DNA of 64,000 nt, from positions 186,001-250,000 of the forward strand of contig NZ_JAWDIX010000001.1 in assembly GCF_032380675.1 (NCBI RefSeq), in the 5' to 3' direction. The position numbers were made by a program, and so were the translations under genes. Numbering within the stretch: position 1 is the stretch's first letter; each line of letters starts with the position of its first letter. This stretch comes from Anaerolentibacter hominis. GTDB taxonomy: Bacteria > Bacillota > Clostridia > Lachnospirales > Lachnospiraceae. Positions 47,855 to 56,763 of the stretch are shown here, one piece after another. The notes under the pieces were generated by a model. The model did no database searches. It was given only the letters and a program-made list of their open reading frames with translations, and was not told where the DNA came from.

Positions 47855-48073
47855 TTATATGCGGACAGTAACATCTGGTTCTATTTTATGAATCAATTTA
47901 ACTACTTCTGCCGCAACGATATCAAAACGGTCATCCTCCGCATCTAACATCATGTTCTGGCTCATAAAATTTACTTCTGCTTGATTAACGCCGTCCAGTT
48001 TCCTGACTGCATTTTCTATCTTGGCTGCGCAGTGCGCACAATCCAGATCAATTAATTTCACATTCTTCTTCAT
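47855..48073 (-). CDS. Stand-alone heavy-metal-associated (HMA) domain protein
   Basis: 72 residues, one ferredoxin-like HMA fold: KKNVKLIDLDCAHCAAKIEN with the metal-binding C-x-x-C (CAHC), then AVRKLDGVNQAEVNFMSQNM. It probably delivers or senses the metal for the ATPase next to it, replacing that enzyme's missing N-terminal domain. The ATG at 48073 has AAGGGGAG about 9 nt upstream; the open frame extends farther but runs into the promoter. Confidence 0.88.
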   Translation of the reverse strand: MKKNVKLIDLDCAHCAAKIENAVRKLDGVNQAEVNFMSQNMMLDAEDDRFDIVAAEVVKLIHKIEPDVTVRI

Positions 48074-48110
48074 GGTTATTGTCTCCCCTTTTTCATAGTT
48101 ACATTCAATG

Positions 48111-48128
48111 ATTAAATGATTGTTTAAT
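48111..48128. promoter_or_regulatory. Inverted repeat, possible ArsR/SmtB-type operator
   Basis: ATTAAA-TGATTG-TTTAAT, an inverted repeat just downstream of the -10 of the metal operon. AT-rich inverted repeats of this kind are bound by SmtB/CadC-type repressors. No such repressor gene is in the window, so this is a suggestion. Confidence 0.4.
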
Positions 48129-48138
48129 TGTTGATTAT

Positions 48139-48167
48139 AATATATGATAAATAACAAGATATGTCAA
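48139..48167 (-). promoter_or_regulatory. Promoter of the HMA/P-type ATPase operon
   Basis: On the minus strand a perfect TTGACA (48167-48162), 17-bp spacer and TATATT (48144-48139). Confidence 0.7.
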
Positions 48168-48262
48168 CTGTTTTCTTAAATTAACTTTTTAATGAATTCA
48201 AGACCTATACTGACCGGGTATCCTAAAATAATATGGAAAAATCCGGATTGCCATCATGAATG

Positions 48263-48308
48263 AGAAAGAACAGCCGCCTTCTTTTTGAAATGGCAACTGT
48301 TCTTATCT
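48263..48308 (-). terminator. Terminator-like hairpin after the HIRAN/kinase operon
   Basis: On the minus strand AAGAACAG pairs with CTGTTCTT around a 23-base loop containing GCC/GGC, followed by TCTC. Beyond it, toward 48180, the 290-base gap holds only the metal-operon promoter. Confidence 0.45.
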
Positions 48309-48363
48309 GCTATGACGAAAGAATTACTATATAGTTTTTAAAGACACTAGTAATGAACCGTAG

Positions 48364-49053
48364 CTAGACTGTTTTTATTGCAATAGAAATACATTCATCG
48401 CAACCCTTGCTCCTATCAACATTTGCAATATGACAGCTGAATTTCTTACCTTCTTCAATCATGTGAATAAATGCCAATGAATAGTACCGGGGAATATAGC
48501 CTAATAAATCTTCTGTTTCGTTCGTTACACGAATTGCATTTTCGTCAAAAGGATTATCAAGCTCTCTGTTTAAAAAAACTTCATCCCCTCTTGTTACATT
48601 AATTGCATTGGAACAATCATCCCCTTCACATCCCAGGTAATGCCGCACCCCCGCTAAGTAAAATACTTTTTCAAATCCACTGTCTAAATTTAAAATAGGA
48701 TCAATAAAATAAAGGTTATCAATAGGTAATTTAGCACCGCTTCTCTTTAGTAATTGATATACATCATATTCCTCTAGATCATACTTTTTTAATATATTGT
48801 CAATGTCTTTCCTCTTTCGATCAGGTAAACGGCTAGAAAATACAGGAAATAATTCATTACTTTTATACACTCTATCTAAATCTTCAAAAGAAATCAACGG
48901 CGTGAATCCTGCTTCCTGCGCCTCCTTGATTTCCCCATAATATTGGAACTCATATTGCCCATTTTTACTTAATCGGCCAATAATATATTGACGTCGTGTC
49001 TTATCACATTTCCAAATTAAATACAAGAAGTCTTTACCTTCATTAATTGTCAC
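48364..49053 (-). CDS. HIRAN-domain protein paired with HipA-like kinase
   Basis: 229 residues. The C-terminal ~100 show a HIRAN-type pattern (FYLAGVRHYLG, DEVFLNRELDNPFDENAIRV, LGYIPRYYS), a fold that binds DNA ends in helicases and also occurs next to HipA kinases. The N-terminal ~110 (FLYLIWKCDKTRRQYIIGRL, EAGFTPLISF, the FPVFSSRLPDRKR segment) resembles the small N-terminal subdomain of HipA. So the usual HipA parts appear split between this gene and the next. GTG 49053 is chosen because GAGGAG lies 7 nt upstream. Base composition is clearly more AT-rich than the neighbours. Confidence 0.72.
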   Translation of the reverse strand: MTINEGKDFLYLIWKCDKTRRQYIIGRLSKNGQYEFQYYGEIKEAQEAGFTPLISFEDLDRVYKSNELFPVFSSRLPDRKRKDIDNILKKYDLEEYDVYQLLKRSGAKLPIDNLYFIDPILNLDSGFEKVFYLAGVRHYLGCEGDDCSNAINVTRGDEVFLNRELDNPFDENAIRVTNETEDLLGYIPRYYSLAFIHMIEEGKKFSCHIANVDRSKGCDECISIAIKTV

Positions 49054-49936
49054 TATACTTCTCCTCTCCAAAATAAACTTTACGCATCATGTCTACCTTA
49101 CATAATAAAAATTTTGTAATAAGTTCTTTCTTTTTATTAGATAAGTCCGGTTCTATATAATACCTTAATATATCAGAAATTTTTTCTTCTGTCAGTAGTA
49201 GTATAATTTGTTTTGCTAATTCGCTGGTCTCTTCAAAATAATTTTCCTTTAGATAACCTAAAACCTCAAGATGTGTTGGACGTTTATCTTCATCAACCGT
49301 ACGACGAATTAGTGATCTTGATTTTGTATCTACAAGGGCCCACCACCTTTTTTTGTCTTTTCCCAGATAATTATCAATTTGATCTTCCTGGACGTAAGCA
49401 CATAAAGATGAACTATTATCATATAATGGAGACCATCTCATCTGCATTCCATCTGAGATTATCGCCCAATTGCTTTGATGGCGGTCTGAATTTCCAATCA
49501 GATAATCAAATAGAAGCATGTTCAGAAAGTCTTTAATGGATACAAAATCTTTAATTGAGTTCACTATCATCTCTATAGAATATCTACGCTGTGTCACTGT
49601 ATCAATAAACTTTTCTGGATCATAATATGAATTCTTATAATAAATCAAGCTAATTCCCTCGATGAGAATTTCACTTGATTTCTCAACAATATTATAACTC
49701 ATAGAACCAACTCTGCCGTTAAACATACCCAATTCAAATTTAGCGCATGGGATTTCTAATAATGTTGCAAGCTGGTAAGAAATACACTCGGATATATGAT
49801 CGGTGGTTCCAGAGTCCTTCCTGAACTTAAACAGTCCCGTCTGTCCTGTATCAGGATTTTGCAGCCATATCTTTTCACTTCGGCCACTTCCTTCTGATGT
49901 CCCGTTATATTCTTCCCAATATGAGAAATCTTTCAA
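49043..49936 (-). CDS. HipA-like protein kinase (possible toxin)
   Basis: 297 residues of the HipA/CtkA kinase family. The catalytic loop reads DYLIGNSDRHQSNWAII (Asp/His/Asn pattern of HipA) and the metal-binding Asp lies in WSPLYDNSSSL. The N-terminus has the P-loop-like KIWLQNPDTGQTGLFKFRK. It lacks the extra N-terminal HipA lobe, which seems to be in the overlapping downstream gene. HipA kinases of E. coli phosphorylate glutamyl-tRNA synthetase and cause growth arrest; no HipB-like HTH antitoxin is visible here. It starts at a TTG with GGAGGTGG upstream and is AT-rich, suggesting acquisition. Confidence 0.82.
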   Translation of the reverse strand: MKDFSYWEEYNGTSEGSGRSEKIWLQNPDTGQTGLFKFRKDSGTTDHISECISYQLATLLEIPCAKFELGMFNGRVGSMSYNIVEKSSEILIEGISLIYYKNSYYDPEKFIDTVTQRRYSIEMIVNSIKDFVSIKDFLNMLLFDYLIGNSDRHQSNWAIISDGMQMRWSPLYDNSSSLCAYVQEDQIDNYLGKDKKRWWALVDTKSRSLIRRTVDEDKRPTHLEVLGYLKENYFEETSELAKQIILLLTEEKISDILRYYIEPDLSNKKKELITKFLLCKVDMMRKVYFGEEKYSDN

Positions 49937-50083
49937 CGTACCACCTCCAACACTGAATACATCGTAACAAATTGAATAACCTAACTCCTTCTCGTATCTA
50001 ATTATAACAAATTAAAATGTAAAAGTATAGTTATTTTAGAACGTTTGTTCTTTTTCTTCGCACAACCATTATTAATCAGGAGA

Positions 50084-51244
50084 TCAAGCCTGTTTTTCGA
50101 TCTCCTTTATCATTTTCTGACTTATGGTGCGTACATTCATTCCGTTTACTTCAATATGATCGTCTACTGTAATCACAAGACATTGCTTTCCATCGATAAT
50201 CCGGGTTTCAATCAAATCGGTTCGTTCCGGGTTGACCTGAATGACGATATCCGGTGTCTGAATACTGAATTTGCGCAGATTGGTGATGTTGGATGCCAGG
50301 AGAGAGGTCTGTTCTCCGGCGGTGGTATCATAATCTTTTTCAAATTCTTCAATTTTTTCATCCGCCACACCGCTCTGTTCCAATACCTTCTTTACATCAG
50401 TTTTAGAGAGAAGAAGCGGTTCCGGATCATCCTTTTTCTCTTCAATCATTTCATTCAGGGTATCGTGAATGGTTTTAACTACCTGATAACTGCACTCTTC
50501 CCCCAGGGATTCTTCCAAAATTGTATGGAACGTTTCCTTCTGGCTTTCCGCAGACATGGGGACAGCGCTTCCAAGCACCTGCTCGATAAAATCAGGCTGC
50601 AGTTCTTCCGGTTTCCGGCTGTAATAGAGAACACCGTGGATATCCGCCGCCCTGTCGTTAAAGACAGGGAAGAGAAAGCCTTTTGCCGGGGCATCCACAA
50701 TCCAGTCCCGGATGCGGTCTTCGATACTATTGGTGCTGGCATTATAACACAGACCGGGCTTGGTTAATTTGACAGGACAGATACTGCAAAGTATGTATTC
50801 ATAGACGTTGTCCGAAGCGTCGAACATTTCGGTGCCGTCTGTGGCCTTGCCGGGGATATCATAGGTGACGTGGATCAGCAGGATCAGATAGTTCTCCCCG
50901 TAATTATAGCTGGCGATTACCTGATCGTAGAATTCTTCCAGCAGCATATCATCCTGTAACTTGCTGTTTCGAAGCTTTAAGAGGAACTCCTGTCTTCCGC
51001 CGGGCAGTTCCTGCTCCAGGGGGAATTCCATATTGAGCAGGTTTTTGCCGATTGTACCGGATAACGTCTGCTTAAATAAATCCAGATATTTAAACACTTC
51101 TTCCTCCGGCAGACAGAGAAAGGTTTCCTTCAGTTCCAGTTTCTTATTTTTATCACCGTCCACATAGCAGCCGCATACCTGAGAGATGGTGCAGCGCTCC
51201 GGCGTGAACTGTTTTCTTATTTCCAATACTTCTTTTTTGTTCAT
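50084..51244 (-). CDS. DUF4317 domain-containing protein
   Basis: 386 residues matching the DUF4317 family of clostridia, from MNKKEVLEIRKQFTPERCTI through CGCYVDGDKNKK to the C-terminal QVNPERTDLIETRIIDG segment. No signal peptide or membrane span; function is unknown in the family. The ATG at 51244 has AAAGGAG about 9 nt upstream. The upstream extension to 51355 runs into the promoter and is rejected. Monocistronic. Confidence 0.88.
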   Translation of the reverse strand: MNKKEVLEIRKQFTPERCTISQVCGCYVDGDKNKKLELKETFLCLPEEEVFKYLDLFKQTLSGTIGKNLLNMEFPLEQELPGGRQEFLLKLRNSKLQDDMLLEEFYDQVIASYNYGENYLILLIHVTYDIPGKATDGTEMFDASDNVYEYILCSICPVKLTKPGLCYNASTNSIEDRIRDWIVDAPAKGFLFPVFNDRAADIHGVLYYSRKPEELQPDFIEQVLGSAVPMSAESQKETFHTILEESLGEECSYQVVKTIHDTLNEMIEEKKDDPEPLLLSKTDVKKVLEQSGVADEKIEEFEKDYDTTAGEQTSLLASNITNLRKFSIQTPDIVIQVNPERTDLIETRIIDGKQCLVITVDDHIEVNGMNVRTISQKMIKEIEKQA

Positions 51245-51326
51245 ACAAGTAACTCCTTTTATGTAAGATTCAACTGGTCTTCTTGTCATCGGCAGACAGG
51301 ATATTTCCTGCCGTGTCATGGTATTC

Positions 51327-51355
51327 ATAGTACCACAGCCCGGACTTATTTTCAA
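51327..51355 (-). promoter_or_regulatory. Promoter of the DUF4317 gene
   Basis: On the minus strand TTGAAA (51355-51350), 17-bp spacer and TACTAT (51332-51327) preceded by TGG. Confidence 0.7.
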
Positions 51356-51453
51356 TTTGGTTTCCAGCCGGATCTCTGTGTTCTGAAACCTCTGCTTAGC
51401 TGAATATGGTTTAAGGAGCTTGTGAAAATCAGAATAATAAGGGGACTCATATA

Positions 51454-52536
51454 TTGAAGCAACTGCTGCTGATCGGACTGTCCTGGCTGATACTGTGCGG
51501 CCTGCCGCTGCGGCCGGTTACCGAGGTGTGGTTTGAAAAACCAGGAAATGTGTATACCGGCGAAATTATCCCGGTTCGGAAATACACTTCTTACCGGCGT
51601 CATGAGCCTGTTCTGGAGCTGGAGAAAGATTATATGGAACGGGAACGGATATGGTATGTGAGCAGTGATCCGGCTGTTATCCGTGTGGCAGGCGATGGCA
51701 GGCTGCAGGCCGTGGGTGAGGGGAAAGCAGTCGTTACCGGCGAAAATGCCAGGGGTATCCGGATAGAGCGCGTGTTTTACGTAAGCAGGAAATTAACGCT
51801 GTCATTCAAGAGGCGGCAGGCCGTCCTTGGGGAATCGGAACGTAACCTGCTGGAAACATTTGGAGAACCGGATGTAACCGGAAAGTCCTGCTATGGAGAA
51901 TGTTCTTATCTATATTGGGACGAAGATGAGGGAATCTGCATTTTTTATATTTCACAGGGAAAGATTGCAGGCTTTTATACGGATGTAACAGAGAACCTGC
52001 TTCGTCTGAGCCAAATTGAGGACTCTGAGGATATAGCGGCTTCGGCCTGCACGGTCCAGTATTATACGGATCAGATAGAGGACCGGCCGGTGGGTGTCCG
52101 TGTTCTGGATACTGCATTGGAATATAATCAATTTGACAAGACGATTCTTAACTACATGGAACAGGAAATATTTTTTCTCTCTAATTCTCTTCGTATAAAG
52201 TACGGATATGTCCCATTTAAATGGTCAGAGAAAGCGGCGGAGTGTGCGGCTGTGCGAAGTGCGGAGATGGCAGAAAGGGACTATTTCGATCATATAAATC
52301 CTGAGGGTGTCACACCCTTTGACCGGATGAAGGAAGCAGGAATTTCTTATCAAAGCGCGGGAGAAAATATAGCAGCCGGTTACAGGGATTCGGTAGAGGT
52401 AAGCTTCGGATGGCTTAATTCACCGGGGCACCGGGAGAACCTGATGAATCATAATTTCCGCTTCATGGGTATCGGTATAGAGTATGCTGCCTATACGGAA
52501 TACGGCAGTTATTATACACAGATGTTTTACCAATAA
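51454..52536 (+). CDS. Secreted CAP-domain protein with Ig-like N-terminus (copy 1)
   Basis: 360 residues, TTG start with GGGGA upstream. Signal peptide at about 1-20, a bacterial Ig-like (Big2) stretch (SSDPAVIRVAGDGRLQAVGE-GKAVVTGENA), then a CAP-associated domain (LLETFGEPDVTGKSCYG, the YISQGKIAGFYTD segment). The CAP/SCP domain covers about 230-360: LSNSLRIKYGYVPFKWSEKA, RDYFDHINPEGVTPFDRM, AGENIAAGY, GWLNSPGHRENLMN. The CAP His and Glu residues are present. Extracellular function is unknown (often lipid binding or protease-like). A similar gene follows directly. Confidence 0.87.
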   Translation: MKQLLLIGLSWLILCGLPLRPVTEVWFEKPGNVYTGEIIPVRKYTSYRRHEPVLELEKDYMERERIWYVSSDPAVIRVAGDGRLQAVGEGKAVVTGENARGIRIERVFYVSRKLTLSFKRRQAVLGESERNLLETFGEPDVTGKSCYGECSYLYWDEDEGICIFYISQGKIAGFYTDVTENLLRLSQIEDSEDIAASACTVQYYTDQIEDRPVGVRVLDTALEYNQFDKTILNYMEQEIFFLSNSLRIKYGYVPFKWSEKAAECAAVRSAEMAERDYFDHINPEGVTPFDRMKEAGISYQSAGENIAAGYRDSVEVSFGWLNSPGHRENLMNHNFRFMGIGIEYAAYTEYGSYYTQMFYQ

Positions 52537-52613
52537 ATGTTGTACGCTCTGCTTTTCTGTTATATACTAAAAAAAGATATGTGGACGAAAATTGATGAGA
52601 ACGGATCGGGTAA

Positions 52614-53933
52614 TTGAAAATGAATCACAAAAGAAAATGGAATGCATGTCTGCTGTTTGTGCTTGTGTTGTTTGTGCTGTTTTCTCCGGCCACGCCGGAG
52701 AGAAGAACGCCGGCAACAGTGGAGGCGGCCTCTGTTAAGTTCAATAAAGAGAAGCTGATGCTTTATGTGGGCAATACATTCAAATTAAAGCTGAAGGGTG
52801 TTTCTGAAAAGGTGGTATGGTCCACCAGCAGAAAGAGCGTGGCTTCGGTGAGCCAGGCCGGAATGGTGACCGCAAAAGGCGAGGGTAAGGCAGTCATTAC
52901 GGCAAAGGCAGGAAAGAAAAAATATACTGCGGCCGTTACGGTGAAGAAAAATCAGCTGACCTATACTGCTCTGAAGCTTGGCAAGGGGGAAACCAGAACG
53001 CTGAGGCTGAAAGGCGACGGCATAAAAATCAACTGGTCATCTTCTGATTCCAAAGTGGTTTCTGTAGAGAAGAATGGAAGGATCAGTGCTAAAAAAGAGG
53101 GAAAAGCAGTTATTTGCGCCGCTGCAGGCGGACAGAACTATTATTGTCAGATTACGGTTGTCCCGGGTGAATCGGGTGCCGGAAAACTGAAAGTATGGGG
53201 CAGGAATCTGCGTATCGGCGATACTGCGAAGGCTGTTGTCCGGGATTTTGGCGAACCGGACCGTACTGATAAATCTTATTATGGGGATAGCACTTATATC
53301 TATAAAGGAAGCTATACCGGGTATTTCATGGTATATATTCAGAAAGGAAAGGTTATCGGCTTTTATACGGATTCCGAAGATTTTACCTATGACGGCATAT
53401 CTTATGGAGACAGCCGAACCAAGTTGTCCGGGCATGCAGAATACGATGCAGAAGTCTTTGCCGATGATATTGGTACCGGGAGGGTAACAGGAGTCCGTAT
53501 CATGCAGAAGGACATCAAGCCTAATGAATATACTTCCCGTATACTCAAGGATATGGAGCAGGAAATCTTTGACTTGACGAACTCTCTTAGGGCAAGAAAT
53601 AATCTTCCCCTTGTGAAGTGGTCGGATCAGGCTGCGGCCAGCGCGTTAAATCACAGCAGGGATATGGCCGAGAAGGATTACTTTAACCATACGTCAAAGG
53701 ACGGAAAGTCGCCGTTTGACCGTATGAAAAAGAATGGGATCAATTATATGGCCGCGGGAGAAAATATTGCTGCCGGGTATGCTGACAGTGTAACGGTCTG
53801 CTATCAGTGGTTTCAATCTGAAGGGCACCGGGCCAATCTTCTGGACGAGCGGTTCACTTATCTTGGGGTGGGTAATGCTTATGCCGGAGATTCCTACTAT
53901 AAGATTTACTATACACAGAATTTTTATAAATAA
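52614..53933 (+). CDS. Secreted CAP-domain protein with Ig-like repeats (copy 2)
   Basis: 439 residues, a tandem paralogue of the preceding gene with two Big2-type repeats (KVVWSTSRKSVASVSQAGMV, INWSSSDSKVVSVEKNG) instead of one. Signal peptide about 1-40. CAP-associated domain with VRDFGEPDRTDKSYYGDSTY and VIGFYTDSE. CAP domain at about 310-439: LTNSLRARNNLPLVKWSDQA, KDYFNHTSKDGKSPFDRM, AGENIAAGY and WFQSEGHRANLLD. Start TTG 52614 or ATG 52620. A terminator follows. Confidence 0.88.
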   Translation: MKMNHKRKWNACLLFVLVLFVLFSPATPERRTPATVEAASVKFNKEKLMLYVGNTFKLKLKGVSEKVVWSTSRKSVASVSQAGMVTAKGEGKAVITAKAGKKKYTAAVTVKKNQLTYTALKLGKGETRTLRLKGDGIKINWSSSDSKVVSVEKNGRISAKKEGKAVICAAAGGQNYYCQITVVPGESGAGKLKVWGRNLRIGDTAKAVVRDFGEPDRTDKSYYGDSTYIYKGSYTGYFMVYIQKGKVIGFYTDSEDFTYDGISYGDSRTKLSGHAEYDAEVFADDIGTGRVTGVRIMQKDIKPNEYTSRILKDMEQEIFDLTNSLRARNNLPLVKWSDQAAASALNHSRDMAEKDYFNHTSKDGKSPFDRMKKNGINYMAAGENIAAGYADSVTVCYQWFQSEGHRANLLDERFTYLGVGNAYAGDSYYKIYYTQNFYK

Positions 53934-53945
53934 GGAACGAACTGA

Positions 53946-53991
53946 AGTATCCGGAACCTGCGGTGACAGCTGGTTTAAGGTTCCGGATACT
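53946..53991 (+). terminator. Terminator-like hairpin after CAP gene 2
   Basis: AGTATCCGGAACC pairs with GGTTCCGGATACT, a perfect 13-bp stem; the downstream T-run is absent. Confidence 0.6.
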
Positions 53992-54016
53992 GTGGTAAAA
54001 ATTTCCCGGGACCTGC

Positions 54017-54045
54017 TTGACTTGGCCTGTTGTGTATGTTAAAAT
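54017..54045 (+). promoter_or_regulatory. Promoter of tRNA-Phe
   Basis: TTGACT (54017-54022), 17-bp spacer, TAAAAT (54040-54045) preceded by TGT (extended -10), 41 nt before the tRNA. Confidence 0.75.
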
Positions 54046-54086
54046 TGAAAAGCATGAAATTGGGACATGTGAATGTAACTGGATAC

Positions 54087-54159
<73 letters not shown>

Positions 54160-54173
54160 CTATGAAAAAAGAG

Positions 54174-54208
54174 TCTTCAAGGGTTTTACAACCTTTGGAG
54201 ATTTTTTT
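54174..54208 (+). terminator. Terminator after tRNA-Phe
   Basis: TCTTCAAGGG pairs with CCTTTGGAGA (two G-T pairs), followed by seven T. Confidence 0.8.
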
Positions 54209-54241
54209 ACGATTTAGGAAACTTCCGGGGAGGCTTTGGTA

Positions 54242-55978
54242 ATGAACGTTTTGCTTGCTGCTGTAAACGCCAAATATATTCATTCAAATCCGGCGCTGTA
54301 CTGCCTGAGGGCTTACGCGTCGGAATACAGAGAGTCCGTTAATCTGACGGAATACACAATCAATATGGAGCAGGATGATATCCTTATGGATATATTTAAA
54401 AGGAAACCGGATTTTCTGGCGTTTTCCTGCTACATCTGGAATATCAATGTCATTTGTGGGCTGGTAAGGGAGGTACACAAGATACTGCCGGATACGCTGT
54501 TATGGCTGGGAGGCCCGGAGGTGTCCTATGATGCGCCGGCGAGGCTTAAGCTTCTCCCGGAACTGACCGGTATTATGGTGGGAGAGGGAGAAGAAACCTT
54601 CCGGGAGCTTATGGCTTATTATATAGAAGGAAAGGGTGCTCTGGGTGATATCCGGGGGCTGGCATATACGGACGAAGGAAAGCTGATTCAGACCGGGGAG
54701 AGGGAGCCTTTGGATTTAAGTCTGCTGCCTTTTCCGTATGAAGACTGTTCGGAGTTTGAAAACCGCATCATTTATTATGAAACCAGCCGCGGGTGCCCCT
54801 TTTCCTGCAGCTACTGTCTTTCTTCTATAGAAAAGAAGGTTCGGCTCAGAGACTTTGAACTGGTAAAGAAAGAACTGTCCTTTTTCCTGGACAGGAAGGT
54901 TAAACAAGTTAAATTCGTGGACCGGACGTTTAATTGCAGCCGGCCTCATACGAAGGCGATCTGGGAATTTATCAGGGACCATGATAATGGGATAACCAAT
55001 TTCCATTTTGAGATTACGGCGGATCTTCTCTCAGAGGAGGAACTGGATCTTCTGAACCAGCTCAGACCCGGGCTGGTTCAGCTGGAGATTGGAGTACAGT
55101 CATCCAATGAACGGACCATCGGCGCGATCCGGAGAAAAATGGATTTGGATAAGCTAAAGCATGTGGTTTCAAGGATTCAGGAAGGGCATAATGTGCATCA
55201 GCATCTGGATCTGATTGCAGGCCTCCCCTATGAGGGCTTTGCTTCGTTTGCCCACTCCTTTGATGACGTTTACGCGATGAAGCCGGATCAGCTGCAGCTG
55301 GGTTTTCTGAAGGTTCTGAAAGGATCTTATATGTATGAGTCCAGGGAATCAAACGGACTGGTTTACAGGGACAGGCCTCCCTATGAGGTACTGTATACGA
55401 AATGGATATCCTACGGGGAATTGCTGGAATTAAAGAAGGTGGAAGAGATGGTTGAGGCCTATTATAACAGCGGACAGTTCAGCTCAATTATCCGGTATCT
55501 GGAACACTTCTACCGCAGTAAATTTAACTTATATCTGGAACTTGGCAATTTCTACGAGGAAAAGAAGCTTGATAAGATCAGCCATTCCAGAATGAGCCGG
55601 TATTCAATTTTGCTGGAATTTGTAAAGGAAAAAGAAATTGGGGATATAGAAACAGCGGTTTCGCTGCTGATCTATGATCTGTATGCAAGAGAAAATCTGA
55701 AGAGCCGTCCGGAATTTGCACCGGATACGGCAGTTTACAAGGACAGGGTACGGGAGTTTTACCACAATCCTGACAATATTTTATGTTATTTAGAAGGGTA
55801 TCAGGGATATGATATCAGACAGATTTCCCGAATGACCCATATGGAGCACTTTTCGATCGACATTCAGGCTGCTGTCCGGGAGGGAGTACGGCGGGAGCGG
55901 GATTATTTCATTTTGTTCGATTACCAGGAGAGAGAGCCGCTTCATCATCAGGCCAGAACCTGGGAGATAGAAGCATGA
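54242..55978 (+). CDS. B12-binding-domain radical SAM protein (DUF4080)
   Basis: About 579 residues. A Rossmann-like B12-binding fold at about 1-140 (NVLLAAVNAKYIHSNPALYC, LWLGGPEVS, GIMVGEGEETF) is followed by a radical SAM domain with the cluster motif RGCPFSCSYC and then FVDRTFNC and LEIGVQSSNERT. The C-terminal ~200 residues fit DUF4080. The His of a classical cobalamin DxHxxG motif is not evident, as is common in this family. Substrate unknown; relatives are radical SAM methyltransferases. GGGGAGG lies about 9 nt before the ATG at 54242. Confidence 0.88.
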   Translation: MNVLLAAVNAKYIHSNPALYCLRAYASEYRESVNLTEYTINMEQDDILMDIFKRKPDFLAFSCYIWNINVICGLVREVHKILPDTLLWLGGPEVSYDAPARLKLLPELTGIMVGEGEETFRELMAYYIEGKGALGDIRGLAYTDEGKLIQTGEREPLDLSLLPFPYEDCSEFENRIIYYETSRGCPFSCSYCLSSIEKKVRLRDFELVKKELSFFLDRKVKQVKFVDRTFNCSRPHTKAIWEFIRDHDNGITNFHFEITADLLSEEELDLLNQLRPGLVQLEIGVQSSNERTIGAIRRKMDLDKLKHVVSRIQEGHNVHQHLDLIAGLPYEGFASFAHSFDDVYAMKPDQLQLGFLKVLKGSYMYESRESNGLVYRDRPPYEVLYTKWISYGELLELKKVEEMVEAYYNSGQFSSIIRYLEHFYRSKFNLYLELGNFYEEKKLDKISHSRMSRYSILLEFVKEKEIGDIETAVSLLIYDLYARENLKSRPEFAPDTAVYKDRVREFYHNPDNILCYLEGYQGYDIRQISRMTHMEHFSIDIQAAVREGVRRERDYFILFDYQEREPLHHQARTWEIEA

Positions 55979-56056
55979 AAAATGAAAATTGCAGCGAAGC
56001 TGCAAGTGAAAATGTTCCTTCGGAACAGTGAAAGATTCCTTCGGAAGTGAAAAAGT
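55979..56056 (+). repeat. Mini-hairpin array C (GTGAAA-linked triloop hairpins)
   Basis: TTGCAGC-GAA-GCTGCAA (55989-56005), TGTTCC-TTC-GGAACA (56013-56027) and TTCC-TTC-GGAA (56036-56046), joined by GTGAAAA, GTGAAAGA and ended by GTGAAAAAGTGG. The first two hairpins are the same as in array B. The array fills the gap before nth. Confidence 0.8.
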
Positions 56057-56093
56057 GGAAGGACGGGAAGAGGGAAGTGAAAGGAGAGAAGCT

Positions 56094-56762
56094 TTGGCGA
56101 AGAGACAAATGACGAAGAAGGAACGGGAACGGATGCTTAGGATTCTTTCCTGTCTGGATGAGCAGTATGGTACGGAGTATATTTGCTATCTGAATCATGA
56201 GAACGCCTGGCAGCTTCTTGTGGCTACGATGCTGAGCGCGCAGTGCACGGACGCCAGGGTGAATATTGTGACGAAGGATCTTTTTGTGAAGTATCCTTCC
56301 GTGGAGGCTTTTGCGGGGGCTGATTTAAAGGAGCTCGAGCGGGATATCCATTCTACCGGATTTTATCACAACAAGGCGAAGAATCTGATTGCCTGCGCGA
56401 ATAAGGTACTTACGGAGTACGGCGGCGAGGTGCCTGAGAGTATTGAGGATCTGGTTAATCTTCCGGGAGTCGGGCGCAAGACGGCGAATGTGATCAGAGG
56501 AAATATTTTCCATGAGCCCAGTGTGGTGGTAGATACCCATGTGAAGAGGATTTCCAGCAAACTGGGATTTACGCGGGAACAGGACCCGGTTAAGATTGAA
56601 TATGATCTGATGGAGATTCTGCCGAAGGAACACTGGATTTTGTATAATATCCATATTATTACGCTGGGAAGGCAGATCTGTACGGCCAGAAGCCCGAAGT
56701 GCGAGGAGTGTTTTTTAAACGAATTGTGTCCGGATTATCAGAAACGAAAGGCAGTGGATTAG
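56094..56762 (+). CDS. nth: Endonuclease III
   Basis: Base-excision-repair DNA glycosylase/AP lyase for oxidised pyrimidines. The helix-hairpin-helix reads LVNLPGVGRKTANVI, catalytic Lys lies in the TMLSAQCTDARVN region/HhH and the Asp in VVVDTHVKRISSKLG; the [4Fe-4S] loop is C-x6-C-x2-C-x5-C (CTARSPKCEECFLNELC). Length about 222, the family size. TTG 56094 has AGGAG about 8 nt upstream; the frame is open back to 56028 but that part lies in the hairpin array. The next gene starts on the stop codon's heels. Confidence 0.94.
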   Translation: MAKRQMTKKERERMLRILSCLDEQYGTEYICYLNHENAWQLLVATMLSAQCTDARVNIVTKDLFVKYPSVEAFAGADLKELERDIHSTGFYHNKAKNLIACANKVLTEYGGEVPESIEDLVNLPGVGRKTANVIRGNIFHEPSVVVDTHVKRISSKLGFTREQDPVKIEYDLMEILPKEHWILYNIHIITLGRQICTARSPKCEECFLNELCPDYQKRKAVD

Positions 56763-56763
56763 A

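Noticed and set aside
56028..56093. Upstream start of nth giving 22 extra residues
   Set aside because: The extension is coded by the end of the mini-hairpin array, has no ribosome site and matches nothing in endonuclease III.
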